Below, piece after piece: positions 54,141 to 63,601 of a stretch of DNA of 64,000 nucleotides (position 1 is the first letter of the stretch; the number at the start of each line of letters is the position of its first letter). The position numbers and the translations under genes are program-made. Under the pieces are notes generated by a model that did not search any database, was not told the DNA's origin, and saw only the letters and a program-made list of their open reading frames with translations. This DNA is from Bin87 sp965261925 (GTDB lineage: Bacteria > Chloroflexota > Dehalococcoidia > Lucifugimonadales > UBA3495), in contig OZ253486.1 in NCBI GenBank assembly GCA_965261925.1, positions 3,410,001 through 3,474,000 on the forward strand, read 5' to 3'.

Positions 54141-55691
54141 TCAGGACCGGGCGTTGTACGTCGTGAAGGGAGTGGCGTCCTGCGGCATCGTGCCACTGTA
54201 GAACCGTCGCAGATGGGGTTCCACCTGCTGTGCCAGATCCCGCCGTTCAACTTCCTGGTCGGACAGGGGGCGATCCAGGGCGGCCTTGATTTCACGGAAC
54301 AGGGCTTCCTTGTCCACGCGGGTAAGTTGCCCGTCCCGGAGCACAACTTCGCCGTCCACCAGCACGGTATCCACGTCGATGCCCCGTCCCCGGTGCACCA
54401 GCGCGTCCACCACCGACACCCGCGGATCCAGGTACGGCTCTTCAATGTTTCGCATGTCCACCAGAGTCAGGTCGGCCCGCTTCCCCGGTTCCAGGGCGCC
54501 GATCCGGTCTCCGAACCAACTGGCGTAGGCCCCGTTGGCCGTTGCCATCTCCAGTACCTGGTAGGAGGTGGGAGGCTCCAGGTCGATCCCGGGCACGCGG
54601 TGGAGCTTGAGCACCACCCGCATCTCCTGGAACAGGTCCTTGTCGTCGTTCAGGCCGGCCTCGTCGCTGCCGATGGCCACCTTGATTCCCGCCGCCAGGA
54701 TGCGACCCATGGGCGCTATCCCGCTCTGCAACCGCAGGTTCGAGCTGGCGTTGTGGCAGATGTTGGCGCCGGTGGCCGCCATCAACCTCAGGTCCTCCTC
54801 GGTGGCCCAGACGCTGTGGCCGCAGGTCACTTCGGGACCGAGGAAACCCAGGTCGTGAAGGTGCTGCAAGGGGGTCTTGCCGTAGGCCGTGTGACCGTAC
54901 AGCTTCTGGTAGACCGTTTCCTGCAGGTGGATGTGGATGCCGGTGCCGTAACGCCCGGCCAACTCCTTGATGGCAGTGAGCAGCTCGTCGGAGCAGCGGT
55001 GGACATTGCTCGGGGCCATGGTGACGCGCACCCGTTCGTACTGATCATTGCCATACTTCCGTGAGATCTCATCCAGGACCGCAATGATCTCGTCAACTGG
55101 CCGGTAGCCTGGTGCCATGAAAGACCGGTACCGCTCCGCGAGGGCCGCCGGCATTTGAGAGGCAAAGTCGGCCTCACCGCCTCCGTGGCCGGCGACCATC
55201 GAGTTCTGGTCCACCACGGAGGGAGCATAGGACACCCGCATACCGGATGCCTGGTATGCGCCCACCACCTTGTCAGCGATCTCCAGGCTCACCGGCCCGG
55301 ACCCGCGAGGGGTCGAGTGGATCGCCTGCACCGTGGTGGTCCCGGTCTCGATCATCTGGACCGCGCCATACAGTTGGTCCAGGTAGGGGTCGATCGACCG
55401 GACGCCGATGCGGGCGAGGCTCCACAGTTCCAGCGGCAGGTCGGGCGCCCCCATCTGGAAGGGAGTTAGGCCCACGTGGAAATGGTCGTTAACCATCCCC
55501 GGCATGACGATATGGTTGCCGGAACCGATGACCTCGGCGTCGGGATGCTGGCGGCTGAGTTCTCGATAGTCTCCGACGGCTTCGATGATTCCATCCTGCT
55601 GAAGCACCGCCCCGTCGGCGACCACCTCCGCGGAGTGGGGCCCGGTGACCTTGCAGACGACGTGTTTGCCCCGTATCAGAGATCGTGCCAT
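54141..55691 (-). CDS. Amidohydrolase (TRZ/ATZ, chlorohydrolase-like)
   Basis: The 516-residue metal-dependent hydrolase has VMPGMVNDHFHVG with the His70-x-His72 metal pair, GTGIHIHLQET, TCGHSVWATEEDL (catalytic/ligand His), AIGSDEAGLNDDKDLFQEM with the metal Asp, and the ending GKRADLTLVDM of the beta-sandwich domain. It should deaminate or dechlorinate a heterocycle or cleave an amide. The real start is ATG 55691 with GGGAGG five bases upstream; a longer open frame upstream looks noncoding. Confidence 0.88.
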   Translation of the reverse strand: MARSLIRGKHVVCKVTGPHSAEVVADGAVLQQDGIIEAVGDYRELSRQHPDAEVIGSGNHIVMPGMVNDHFHVGLTPFQMGAPDLPLELWSLARIGVRSIDPYLDQLYGAVQMIETGTTTVQAIHSTPRGSGPVSLEIADKVVGAYQASGMRVSYAPSVVDQNSMVAGHGGGEADFASQMPAALAERYRSFMAPGYRPVDEIIAVLDEISRKYGNDQYERVRVTMAPSNVHRCSDELLTAIKELAGRYGTGIHIHLQETVYQKLYGHTAYGKTPLQHLHDLGFLGPEVTCGHSVWATEEDLRLMAATGANICHNASSNLRLQSGIAPMGRILAAGIKVAIGSDEAGLNDDKDLFQEMRVVLKLHRVPGIDLEPPTSYQVLEMATANGAYASWFGDRIGALEPGKRADLTLVDMRNIEEPYLDPRVSVVDALVHRGRGIDVDTVLVDGEVVLRDGQLTRVDKEALFREIKAALDRPLSDQEVERRDLAQQVEPHLRRFYSGTMPQDATPFTTYNARS

Positions 55692-56058
55692 TTTAGCCTC
55701 CCCGGGCGAATGCGTCGCGTTGCTCTGGCCGAAGCCGGACTGTTTCAGTGCGCATTCTACACACTCTCGGTCGGAGCAGAACCGGGGACCCACGGATCAC
55801 GATGTCGGTGGCACTGGTGATGTTGCCAACTCTCCAGGTACACCCTGGGGATCCAACCCGTTCTGCCTGGCTATGCGAGTTGAATAGACCTGACGGCGCA
55901 ACTGAGCCTGGCATTTTCGGAGAGCCCCGCCACCGAAATTGTCTACCGATGGTCAAATATTGCGAGCGTCGCGCCGGACTGTCCTTGGGTATAGTACGAT
56001 CTGCCGGTCGGCCCGCCGGTTAGCGGCGCACATACGCAGACATCTAGGCGGAGGAAGA
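55692..56058. other. Intergenic region between divergent genes
   Basis: No gene was found. It separates the divergent amidohydrolase and alpha/beta-hydrolase genes and presumably carries their promoters; no strong consensus pair was seen. Confidence 0.5.
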
Positions 56059-56871
56059 ATGCCAACCCTGGACTTGAACGGAGACCGGTTCCACTATCAT
56101 GTGGACGATTTTTCGGACCCCTGGCGTCAGCGTTCCCCGGTGATGCTCCATCACGCCGCCGGGGGCAATCTGCACCGCTGGCGACCCTGGGTGCCGACGC
56201 TGGCGCGGCATCACGCGGTGGTGCGCTTCGACATGAGGGGCCACGCCGGGACGCGGAAGAGTCTTGCCCAGCCGTTCGATTTGGCAGATCTGGCTGGCGA
56301 CATCGCCCGCGTGATGGACGCACTGGATATTGGCCAGACCCATCTGGTCGGAGCGTCGGCGGGCGGCATCGTGAGCCTACAGTTCGCCCATGATTTTCCT
56401 GACCGCTTGCTCAGCCTGACGCTGGTAGCTTCCACGCCAAAGTTGGCCCAGATGGGAGCCAATATGGACGCGGCGCCGTGGCGCGGGATTCTCGAACAAC
56501 AGGGCACGCGCGCCTGGCTGCTGGCCGACACCGACAAGCGGTTTGCCCCTGGCACGCCTGACGAAGTGATTCAGTGGTACGCGGACGAAGGCGGCAAGAC
56601 CGCGGCGCCGGAGGTGCTGGCGCTTCAGGGCTGTCTACTTGCGGCAGACCTCACACCGCTGCTTCCGAATATTCCCGTGCCGACCCTGATATTGGGAGCG
56701 TCACAGGACGACATCACACCGGTCGAGATTCAGCGGCTGATGGCTGATCAAATGCCCAACGCGCGCCTGGAACTCCTCGACGGAGTTGGGCACAACATGA
56801 AAGTCGAAATTCCCGATACACTGGCAAACCGGACGCTCGAGTTTGTTCGCGACGTCGAAGGTAACTCGTAG
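56059..56871 (+). CDS. Alpha/beta hydrolase
   Basis: The 270-residue protein has LHHAAGGNLHRW (oxyanion loop), RFDMRGHAGT, nucleophile elbow GASAGG with Ser100, acid at Asp217/218 (LGASQDDITP) and His245 (GVGHNMK). It resembles 3-oxoadipate enol-lactonase/haloperoxidase-type enzymes, so ring-cleavage metabolism is plausible. GGAGGAAGA lies six bases before ATG 56059. It is a single-gene unit, convergent with the aminotransferase. Confidence 0.88.
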   Translation: MPTLDLNGDRFHYHVDDFSDPWRQRSPVMLHHAAGGNLHRWRPWVPTLARHHAVVRFDMRGHAGTRKSLAQPFDLADLAGDIARVMDALDIGQTHLVGASAGGIVSLQFAHDFPDRLLSLTLVASTPKLAQMGANMDAAPWRGILEQQGTRAWLLADTDKRFAPGTPDEVIQWYADEGGKTAAPEVLALQGCLLAADLTPLLPNIPVPTLILGASQDDITPVEIQRLMADQMPNARLELLDGVGHNMKVEIPDTLANRTLEFVRDVEGNS

Positions 56872-56953
56872 GTGTTTCCGTCGATACCACCAGATCCCAG
56901 TTTCCAGCAGACACCAGTTTCCACCAAGCCCCAATATCCAGCAGACACCAGAT

Positions 56954-58159
56954 TCAGGCAACCGCCCCCTCCCTGCGAAATACGTCGGCCAACTTTTCCA
57001 CCCCTTCCCATATCTCCGCCTCGGACGGCAGAGCAAAGCAGAGCCGAATGTAGCTGGCTGCTGCGTCGGGGTCGGCTGACCATTCCGGTCCGGGGTTGAA
57101 CGCGATGCCTTCCCGGAGCGCCGGGCCGTTCAGTTCGCGTGAATCGACGCCTTCAGGGAGCTTTACCCACAGGTACATGCCTCCCCGGGGCACTTCGAAC
57201 TCCACGCTCGGCCCGAACGACTCGCGGAGCGCGCTGCTCAGCGTGTCGCATTTGCGCTTCAAAGCCGAGCGGACCTCCAGGATGTGGTCTTCATAGTGGT
57301 TGGTGAAATAATCACCCACGATCATCTGGTCCATGACGCCGGTGCCGGCGTCGTTCTTGCGGGAGAGCAGACGGCTCATCACGTCCCACGGCGCCACCAC
57401 GTAGCCCAGGCGCGTACCGGGGCCCAGGGTCTTTGAGAACGAGCCGATGTGCAGCACCCGGTTGCTGTCGTCCATTGACCGGATGGCGTTCTCGTATTCG
57501 CCCTCGAATATGAGGTCGGCGTAGCACTCATCCTCGAATATGGGGACGCCATATTCTTCGCTCAATTCCAGCATCCGCAACCGGCGTTCCATCGTCAGAA
57601 CGGTTCCGGTGGGGTTCTGGAGGGTTGGGATGGTGTAGATGTACTTGGGACGCACGCCCCGGTTGCGCAGGTCTTCCAGCGCCTGCGCCAGGTGGTCCAT
57701 ACGCATTCCGTCCTGGTCCACGTCGATGCCGACGATATTGACCTTTCGGCGTCTCAGGTTGCCCAGGGCGCCGGAGAAACTGAAGGCTTCGACAATCGCG
57801 GTGTCGCCCTCCTCCAGCAGAATTTCGTTGATGAGTTCGATCCCCTGGCCGGAGCCGGACGTGACCAGGACATCGTCAACCGTGGTATTGATGCCACGGT
57901 GCTCGCCCAGCTTTTCGACCAGGAACTCGCGCAACGGAAGGATGCCCTGCGGGCCACCCGAAAAATTGTACATGGAAATGTTCCGTGGATCGCCGCGGAA
58001 CACCCTGGCGGCCGACTCGATAAATCCCTCGGTGGGTACCATGTCCGGGTCGCTATGACCGCCGATGAAGTTGTACCTGGGGTGACCGCCCCACGTCGTC
58101 GCCGGCGCCGGCAGGTCCCGGTTGAATAGCGCGGAATAGTCCAATCCTGTCCCTGGCAT
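56954..58159 (-). CDS. PLP-dependent aminotransferase class I/II
   Basis: The 401-residue fold-I enzyme has YNFSGGPQGILPLREFLVEK, VTSGSGQGIELINEILLEEG, YTIPTLQNPTGTVLTMERRL, IFEDECYADLIFEG and the PLP Lys243 in GSFSKTLGPGTRLGY. It is close to LysN/2-aminoadipate-type (MocR-catalytic-like) aminotransferases without a DNA-binding domain. GGAGG lies seven bases before ATG 58159. It lies downstream of the biotin carboxylase cluster on the same strand, but 139 bases away. Confidence 0.9.
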   Translation of the reverse strand: MPGTGLDYSALFNRDLPAPATTWGGHPRYNFIGGHSDPDMVPTEGFIESAARVFRGDPRNISMYNFSGGPQGILPLREFLVEKLGEHRGINTTVDDVLVTSGSGQGIELINEILLEEGDTAIVEAFSFSGALGNLRRRKVNIVGIDVDQDGMRMDHLAQALEDLRNRGVRPKYIYTIPTLQNPTGTVLTMERRLRMLELSEEYGVPIFEDECYADLIFEGEYENAIRSMDDSNRVLHIGSFSKTLGPGTRLGYVVAPWDVMSRLLSRKNDAGTGVMDQMIVGDYFTNHYEDHILEVRSALKRKCDTLSSALRESFGPSVEFEVPRGGMYLWVKLPEGVDSRELNGPALREGIAFNPGPEWSADPDAAASYIRLCFALPSEAEIWEGVEKLADVFRREGAVA

Positions 58160-58298
58160 CAGTTGATCCTCCGATTTGGTCGGCGCGTCCCAGCGTTGGG
58201 GAGCAACCGCAGTCGCGGAAATCCTAACACCGCCGCCGTTGGGCGTCGACGGCAGGGACGCTTGCGAACGCCGACGACAAACACGACGCCGTCAGCCA

Positions 58299-58862
58299 TC
58301 ACCCTCCGCCATCACCCTCCGCATCGATCTCGGGACCCAGCTCCAGGAGGCGCATACCCCGGTCCACCTGTTGGCCCGGCTGCACCGACACGCGACGCAC
58401 CACACCGGACCGGGGCGCTGTGATCACCAGCTCCATTTTCATGGACTCCATCAGCGCCACGGTCTGGTTCTGCTCCACCCGGTCTCCCTCGGCGACCAGC
58501 ACCTCCAACACCGCGCCGGGCATGGGAGCCAGGATGTCCCCGGACGCCTCGGTGGCATTGTTGTTGCCGCGCCGTCGGGTCTCCGGACGTTGGAACACGA
58601 ACAGGTCGCCATCCAGCCACAGGTGCAACTCCGCGCCCACCCAGGCCCAGGCAAAGGGGCGCGTCCGGCCCGATTCGGTGCGACACAGTCCGTCTCCGGT
58701 CTGCGCAGACTGGATGCTGAGCGTGATTGCGGCGGCCAACCCCGCCGGCCCGTCGCCTTCCAGGCTGAAGGTGAACTGGCCTTCCTGCTCTTCCGTCACG
58801 TAGCGATAGACTTCTCCCGGCACCGGGTACGTCTCGCGCATCTGGCCCTGGCCCTGGCTCAC
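58299..58862 (-). CDS. Biotin carboxyl carrier subunit of an acyl-CoA carboxylase
   Basis: The 187-residue protein ends in a biotinyl domain: ILAPMPGAVLEVLVAEGDRV, ALMESMKMELVI with biotinyl-Lys142, and VQPGQQVDRGMRLLELGPEI. The first 100 residues form a beta-rich BT-like domain that docks the carboxylase subunits (SLEGDGPAGLAAAITLSIQS, ELHLWLDGDLFVFQRPE). The GTG start at 58862 overlaps the stop of the biotin carboxylase (GTGA), so synthesis is coupled. In most relatives both parts are one polypeptide; here they are split. Confidence 0.88.
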   Translation of the reverse strand: MSQGQGQMRETYPVPGEVYRYVTEEQEGQFTFSLEGDGPAGLAAAITLSIQSAQTGDGLCRTESGRTRPFAWAWVGAELHLWLDGDLFVFQRPETRRRGNNNATEASGDILAPMPGAVLEVLVAEGDRVEQNQTVALMESMKMELVITAPRSGVVRRVSVQPGQQVDRGMRLLELGPEIDAEGDGGG

Positions 58863-60361
58863 GGCAGCCTCCGCTCCCCGGCGGACCGCCACGGGCTGAC
58901 GTTGGGCGGGCCATCCGACCCGACCACGGGCGCCAAAGATCCAACCGGTTGGCCTGCCGCCCACGCCCCCAGCGCCCGGGCCATCATGCGGGATTCATCG
59001 GTCATGGCTGGCCTGGTGACCGCTGGGTTCCACTCCAGGAAGCCGGTGTCATACTCGCCCCGCTGAAACTGCGGGTGTCCCAGCACCGACCGCAACAGGG
59101 GAATGTTGGTCACCACGCCTAGGACCAGGAACTGGGAAAGGGCCACATCCATCCGGCGCCGGCTCAGTTCACGGTCCGGCGCCCAGGCGATCAACTTGGC
59201 CAGCATCGGGTCGTAGTAGATGGAAACTTCCTGGCCCTGAACCACACCGCTGTCCAGCCGCAGCCCCGGCCCGCTGGGGGGACGCCAGCGCAGCAGCGCG
59301 CCGGTGGACGGAACGAAGTCGCGGTAGGGGTCTTCGGCGTAGATGCGGCACTCGATGGCGTGGCCCTGGGGCTGGATGTCCGACTGTTGGAGCGTCAGCG
59401 ATTCACCGCTGGCGATGCGGACCTGCCATTCCACCATGTCCAACCCAAGGACGGTCTCAGTGACGGGGTGCTCGACCTGGAGCCGGGCATTCATTTCCAG
59501 GAAGTAGAACTCACCGCTGCGGGGGGCCAGCAGGAACTCAACGGTCCCGGCGTTGACGTATCCCGCCTCCCGAGCCACGGCGATGGCCGCATCGCCCATG
59601 CGCTGGCGCAGGTCGGGCGTCAGAGCCGGGGATGGAGTCTCTTCGATTATCTTCTGGTGGCGGCGCTGGATGCTGCATTCCCGCTCGCCGAGGTGGATGG
59701 TGTGGCCGGCGCCATCGGCCAGCACCTGGACTTCCACATGACGCGGGTTGGCAACGTATCGTTCGAGGAACACGCGGCCGTCGCCGAAGGCGGCCTGGGC
59801 CTCGCGGCCGGCTGCCTCCATATCAGCGTCCAACTCGCGTCGTCCGTTGACCAGGCGCATCCCGCGGCCACCGCCGCCCGCGGCGGCCTTGACCAGCAGA
59901 GGAAACCCCCATTGCTCCGCGAATTCCTCGGCTGCGGCGTCCCCCGGCAGGCACACCGGAGAACTGGGCACCACCGGCACACCGGCGCGGCGGGCAATCT
60001 CCTTGGAACGGAGCTTGTCTCCCAGGTCGGCCATGCTCTCCGCGGTTGGCCCGATGAAGGTCAGCTGCGCCTCCCGGCAGGCCCGGGCGAACTGCGGATT
60101 TTCCGACAGGAAGCCGTAACCCGGGTGCACGGCATCGGCTCCGCAGTCCCGGGCGGCCTGCACCATTGTGCCGATGCTCAGGTAGGTCTCCTCGGCGGTG
60201 TTGCCCGGCAGGGCCACGGCTTGCTCCGCCGTGGTCACATGAGGAGCGCCGGCGTCAGCATCGGAATGGACCGCCACCGGAGCGATCCCCATGGCGCGGA
60301 GCGTCTGGTTGATCCTGACCGCGATTTCGCCCCGGTTGGCTACCAGAACTTTGGAGAACAT
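58859..60361 (-). CDS. Biotin carboxylase subunit of an acyl-CoA carboxylase
   Basis: The 500-residue ATP-grasp enzyme has MFSKVLVANRGEIAVRINQT, HPGYGFLSENPQFARAC, the Gly-rich loop KAAAGGGGRGMRLV, EVQVLADGAGHTIHLGEREC, FLEMNARLQVEHPVTE, and EDPYRDFVPSTG. It carboxylates biotin on the partner subunit. ATG 60361 (MFSKV) is preferred over an upstream TTG. With the BCCP gene and the carboxyltransferase at 61463 it forms a methylcrotonyl- or propionyl-CoA-type carboxylase. Confidence 0.93.
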   Translation of the reverse strand: MFSKVLVANRGEIAVRINQTLRAMGIAPVAVHSDADAGAPHVTTAEQAVALPGNTAEETYLSIGTMVQAARDCGADAVHPGYGFLSENPQFARACREAQLTFIGPTAESMADLGDKLRSKEIARRAGVPVVPSSPVCLPGDAAAEEFAEQWGFPLLVKAAAGGGGRGMRLVNGRRELDADMEAAGREAQAAFGDGRVFLERYVANPRHVEVQVLADGAGHTIHLGERECSIQRRHQKIIEETPSPALTPDLRQRMGDAAIAVAREAGYVNAGTVEFLLAPRSGEFYFLEMNARLQVEHPVTETVLGLDMVEWQVRIASGESLTLQQSDIQPQGHAIECRIYAEDPYRDFVPSTGALLRWRPPSGPGLRLDSGVVQGQEVSIYYDPMLAKLIAWAPDRELSRRRMDVALSQFLVLGVVTNIPLLRSVLGHPQFQRGEYDTGFLEWNPAVTRPAMTDESRMMARALGAWAAGQPVGSLAPVVGSDGPPNVSPWRSAGERRLP

Positions 60362-60503
60362 CAGCAAGTGCCCTGGGCAAGACCCTTTTATTACAGTGGC
60401 GGTTCACCGGAGCGGCTCAGATTCCGGTTAATCCGATCTACGATTCCTGATCTCGGAAAAAGCCGGCTATTGCCAGGAATGTTGGAGCGGGAGCGACAAC
60501 CGG

Positions 60504-61295
60504 TTATGGACCATGATGGAATGCCTCAAGCGCTATCTGCCCCGCTTCCCGCTTTTGTTCGTGGCTCAGACCGCCCAAGGGTGTCTGCGCTGCGGGAATG
60601 GAGACGAAAAGTGACGGCTCACCGTTGACCTCGTACCATCGAGCGCAAACCCTTACCGGGCGTGTGCGAAGCTTACGTTCTTTCGTTGACTCGAAGACAT
60701 GAAGGTCCGCCCGATCGGTTATCGGGCTGAATTTGATGCGACGTAGATGGCGTCGGGCAACGGACAGCGTCACGATATGCGGCTGCAGAACCTTCACCAG
60801 GTCATGCCACAGTGGGCCGCCATCCTGCTCGAGTGTTGCTCGCGCGTTAGAGTCGAGATCGTTCCATGTCGGGTTGGTGGCAACGGGAGAGCAAATGTCG
60901 CCATGGAGCGCCGTCGCGGGATTGCCATGGTAGTAGCTCACATCCATGCCACCGAGCATATGCTCGAAACCGCTGAACCATCGGCGGTATGGACAAGTAT
61001 GAAAGTAGTTTGAGAGCGTCTTCAGGTAACACTCCGGTTCGTGCGGTGCCCCGCTCTCAGCGTCAGGGAAGCGCAGGAAAGGTGAATCCTCCGGGAACTC
61101 ATGCAGCGACGGATTCAGTCCGACCGTCAGGACGCGCAGCTCTGAGGACAGGCACGCGTCAAGGTCGCCGAAAAACAATATCGGGATTGCCGGGTTGACC
61201 CGCGACGGCAAAGCATCCGCGCGTCTGAACGTTCGCCATGCCGCCTCCACAATTTCACCAAATCTTGCGCTGTGGTTCAAAACAAATCTCACCAA
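60504..61295 (-). CDS. Protein of uncertain family, possibly uracil-DNA-glycosylase-like
   Basis: The 263-residue protein has LRVLTVGLNPSLHEFPEDSP near residue 55, TCPYRRWFSGFEHMLGGMDV, a conserved SPVATNPTW in the middle and VTLSVARRHLRRI towards the end. The strand followed by GLNPS at this place and the late strand-Ser/Ala-His-like element are reminiscent of the uracil-DNA glycosylase fold, where a GxxPG-type loop holds the catalytic residue, but the match is weak. It sits between the two halves of the carboxylase cluster and is unlike its neighbours in codon flavour and size. GTG 61295 is the apparent start. Confidence 0.5.
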   Translation of the reverse strand: MVRFVLNHSARFGEIVEAAWRTFRRADALPSRVNPAIPILFFGDLDACLSSELRVLTVGLNPSLHEFPEDSPFLRFPDAESGAPHEPECYLKTLSNYFHTCPYRRWFSGFEHMLGGMDVSYYHGNPATALHGDICSPVATNPTWNDLDSNARATLEQDGGPLWHDLVKVLQPHIVTLSVARRHLRRIKFSPITDRADLHVFESTKERKLRTRPVRVCARWYEVNGEPSLFVSIPAAQTPLGGLSHEQKREAGQIALEAFHHGP

Positions 61296-61462
61296 CCTGG
61301 TATCACAACTGCGATTATGAGAAATCGTGCCGGATGTTGCTCGTCAGATATCACGCCGCGGTCATCCGAAGAGTGCAGCTCGTGTTCGCCTCACGGCAAC
61401 GCCAGAGAACCAGCCTGAAAATCGTCGCTGTAATATTACAATAGCGGCCAAAAAGCCGGGCT

Positions 61463-63070
61463 TCACATTCGGAACACGCCCCGCTTCTGCTCCGGGAAGG
61501 GGGCGTTCATTGAAGCGGCGATCCCCAGGCCAACTACGGTGCGGGTGTCCACCGGGTCGATGATGCCGTCGTCCCATAGTCGGGCGGTGCTGTAATAGGG
61601 ATCTCCCTCGGCTTCATACTTTTCCAGGATGGGCCGTTGCAACTCGTCGCGTTCCTCCTGCTCCAACGTCCGACCCTGACGCTCCAGTTGCTGCAGCCTG
61701 ATGGTGGCCAGGACTTCCGCTGCCTGCTGCCCGCCCATCACCGAAATGCGTGCGTTGGGCCACGTCCACAGGAAGCGGGGTTGGTAGGCTCGCCCGCACA
61801 TTCCGTAGTTGCCGGCTCCGAAGGAACTGCCGATGATCACGGTGAACTTGGGGACGGCGGCGTTGGACACTGCCATGACCATCTTGGCCCCGTCCTTGGC
61901 GATGCCGCCAGCCTCGTACCGGCTGCCTACCATGAATCCGGTGATGTTCTGCAGGAACAACAGCGGGATGCCGCGCTGGCTGCATAGCTCTATGAAGTGC
62001 GTCCCCTTCAGCGCACTCTCCGAAAAGAGTACCCCGTTGTTGGCGACCACACCCACCGGATAACCCCAAACGCGCGAGAAGCCGCAGACCAGGGTTTCCC
62101 CGTACTCGGCCTTGAACTCGTGGAAGCGGCTCCCGTCCACGATGCGGGCGATCACCTGGCGGACGTCGTACTGCCGCCGGTTGTCCGGAGACACTATGCC
62201 GTAAAGCTCCATGGGATCGTAAGCGGGAGGCTCGGGGTTGGAAACTTCGAAGGGCGGGTTGCGGCGTCGCACGAAGTTTTCGACGATGTCGCGGGTGATG
62301 GCCAGGGCGTCCGCATCGTCGGCGGCCTGGTGGTCGGCCACACCGGATACGCGGGTGTGCACCTCGGACCCGCCCAGGGTTTCCGGATCCACCTCCTCGC
62401 CGGTGGCCGCCCGCACCAGCGGAGGCCCGCCGAGAAAGATGGTGCCCTGTTGCCGCACCATCACCACCTCGTCGCTCATTGCCGGAATGTACGCCCCGCC
62501 GGCGGTGCACGACCCCATGACCACCGCCACCTGGGGAATGCCCAGAGCTGACATCTGTGCCTGGTTGTAGAAGATACGCCCGAAGTGGTCGCGGTCGGGA
62601 AACACCTCCGCCTGCAGCGGCAGATACGCGCCTCCGGAATCCACCAGGTAGATGCAGGGCAGGTGGTTTTCCAGGGCAATCTCCTGGGCGCGCAGGTGCT
62701 TTTTAACGGTTATCGGGTAGTAGGTGCCGCCCTTGACCGTGGCGTCGTTGGCGAGTATCACCACCTCCTTGCCCTGCACCACGCCGACGCCGGTCACGAT
62801 ACCGGCGGACGCTTCCTCGCCGTCGTACATATCCCACGCTGCCAGAGGACTGAGCTCGAGGAAGGGAGTGTTGGCATCCACCAACCCGTCGATCCGCTCG
62901 CGGGCCAGCATTTTGCCGCGGCTGCGGTGCAGGTCCACGGCGCGCTGTCCGCCGCCGGCCCGCGCCTGACCCAGCCGCTCTTTGAGGTCATCGACCAGGG
63001 ACTCCATGCGTGCCTGGTTATCCAGGAAATCCCGGTCGCCGGTGCGCAGGTTGGAGCCGATTATTTCCAT
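61463..63070 (-). CDS. Acyl-CoA carboxylase carboxyltransferase (methylcrotonyl-CoA carboxylase beta type)
   Basis: The 535-residue crotonase-fold carboxyltransferase has KMLARERIDGLVDANTPFLE, LVDSGGAYLPLQAEVFPDRD, VMGSCTAGGAYIPAMSDEVV, GTIFLGGPPLVRAATGEEVD, LFLQNITGFMVGSRYEAGGI and FGAGNYGMCGRAYQPRFLW. These motifs and the length fit methylcrotonyl-CoA carboxylase beta chains best, with geranyl-CoA carboxylase as alternative. It transfers the carboxyl group from biotin to the acyl-CoA in leucine or isoprenoid breakdown. GAAGG lies before ATG 63070. Confidence 0.93.
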   Translation of the reverse strand: MEIIGSNLRTGDRDFLDNQARMESLVDDLKERLGQARAGGGQRAVDLHRSRGKMLARERIDGLVDANTPFLELSPLAAWDMYDGEEASAGIVTGVGVVQGKEVVILANDATVKGGTYYPITVKKHLRAQEIALENHLPCIYLVDSGGAYLPLQAEVFPDRDHFGRIFYNQAQMSALGIPQVAVVMGSCTAGGAYIPAMSDEVVMVRQQGTIFLGGPPLVRAATGEEVDPETLGGSEVHTRVSGVADHQAADDADALAITRDIVENFVRRRNPPFEVSNPEPPAYDPMELYGIVSPDNRRQYDVRQVIARIVDGSRFHEFKAEYGETLVCGFSRVWGYPVGVVANNGVLFSESALKGTHFIELCSQRGIPLLFLQNITGFMVGSRYEAGGIAKDGAKMVMAVSNAAVPKFTVIIGSSFGAGNYGMCGRAYQPRFLWTWPNARISVMGGQQAAEVLATIRLQQLERQGRTLEQEERDELQRPILEKYEAEGDPYYSTARLWDDGIIDPVDTRTVVGLGIAASMNAPFPEQKRGVFRM

Positions 63071-63207
63071 GCTGCCTTCAGGTGATCGACGTTCAGGCTG
63101 GTGTCGTCCTGCCCATTATATTCCTCATCCGGTAACCCTGTCAGAAACTGCCGGTCAACCATAATCACCTCTGCCGAACACGGGCGTCATTGTCCCACTG
63201 CGGCGCG

Positions 63208-63440
63208 CTAGATGCCCATGGGCCACACCCACATGATAGCGGGGATGCAGATCAGTACCATTACGGCCACCAGCGGCAGGCCCATTCTCAGATAGTCCGC
63301 GAACCGGTATCCACCGGACCCCATCACGATGGTGTTCGACTGGTGGCCAATGGGCGACAGGAATGCCGACGACCCGCTGATTGCCACCGCCATCCGGATC
63401 GGATCGAGCGACGCCCCGATGCTCTCGGCCGCCGGTGTTG
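63208..63440 (-). pseudogene. C-terminal remnant of an SLC13-type (DASS) permease
   Basis: A frame without proper start encodes AESIGASLDPIRMAVAISGS, SAFLSPIGHQSNTIVMGSGG, YRFADYLRMGLPLVAVMVLI and CIPAIMWVWPMGI. The SPIGHQ(S/T)N motif and the final helix are the end of divalent anion:Na+ symporter family proteins (SLC13/CitT-like). The rest of the gene is missing; a frame break is visible near 63440 (VINT... against AAES...). 63071-63207 and 63441-63601 hold no gene. Confidence 0.7.
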
Positions 63441-63601
63441 ATCACTGCGGACAACATCCGATCCGTTGCAGGTAGACGCGCGATTAATGACCACCAACCG
63501 TCATTGGCGGTATATTGAGGTCAACGCAGGGACTTTCGCTGGGCACTCCCCCACCGGCGCCAGCCCTCAAACCCCATCGTATCCTGTCATCGGAGCGCAA
63601 C

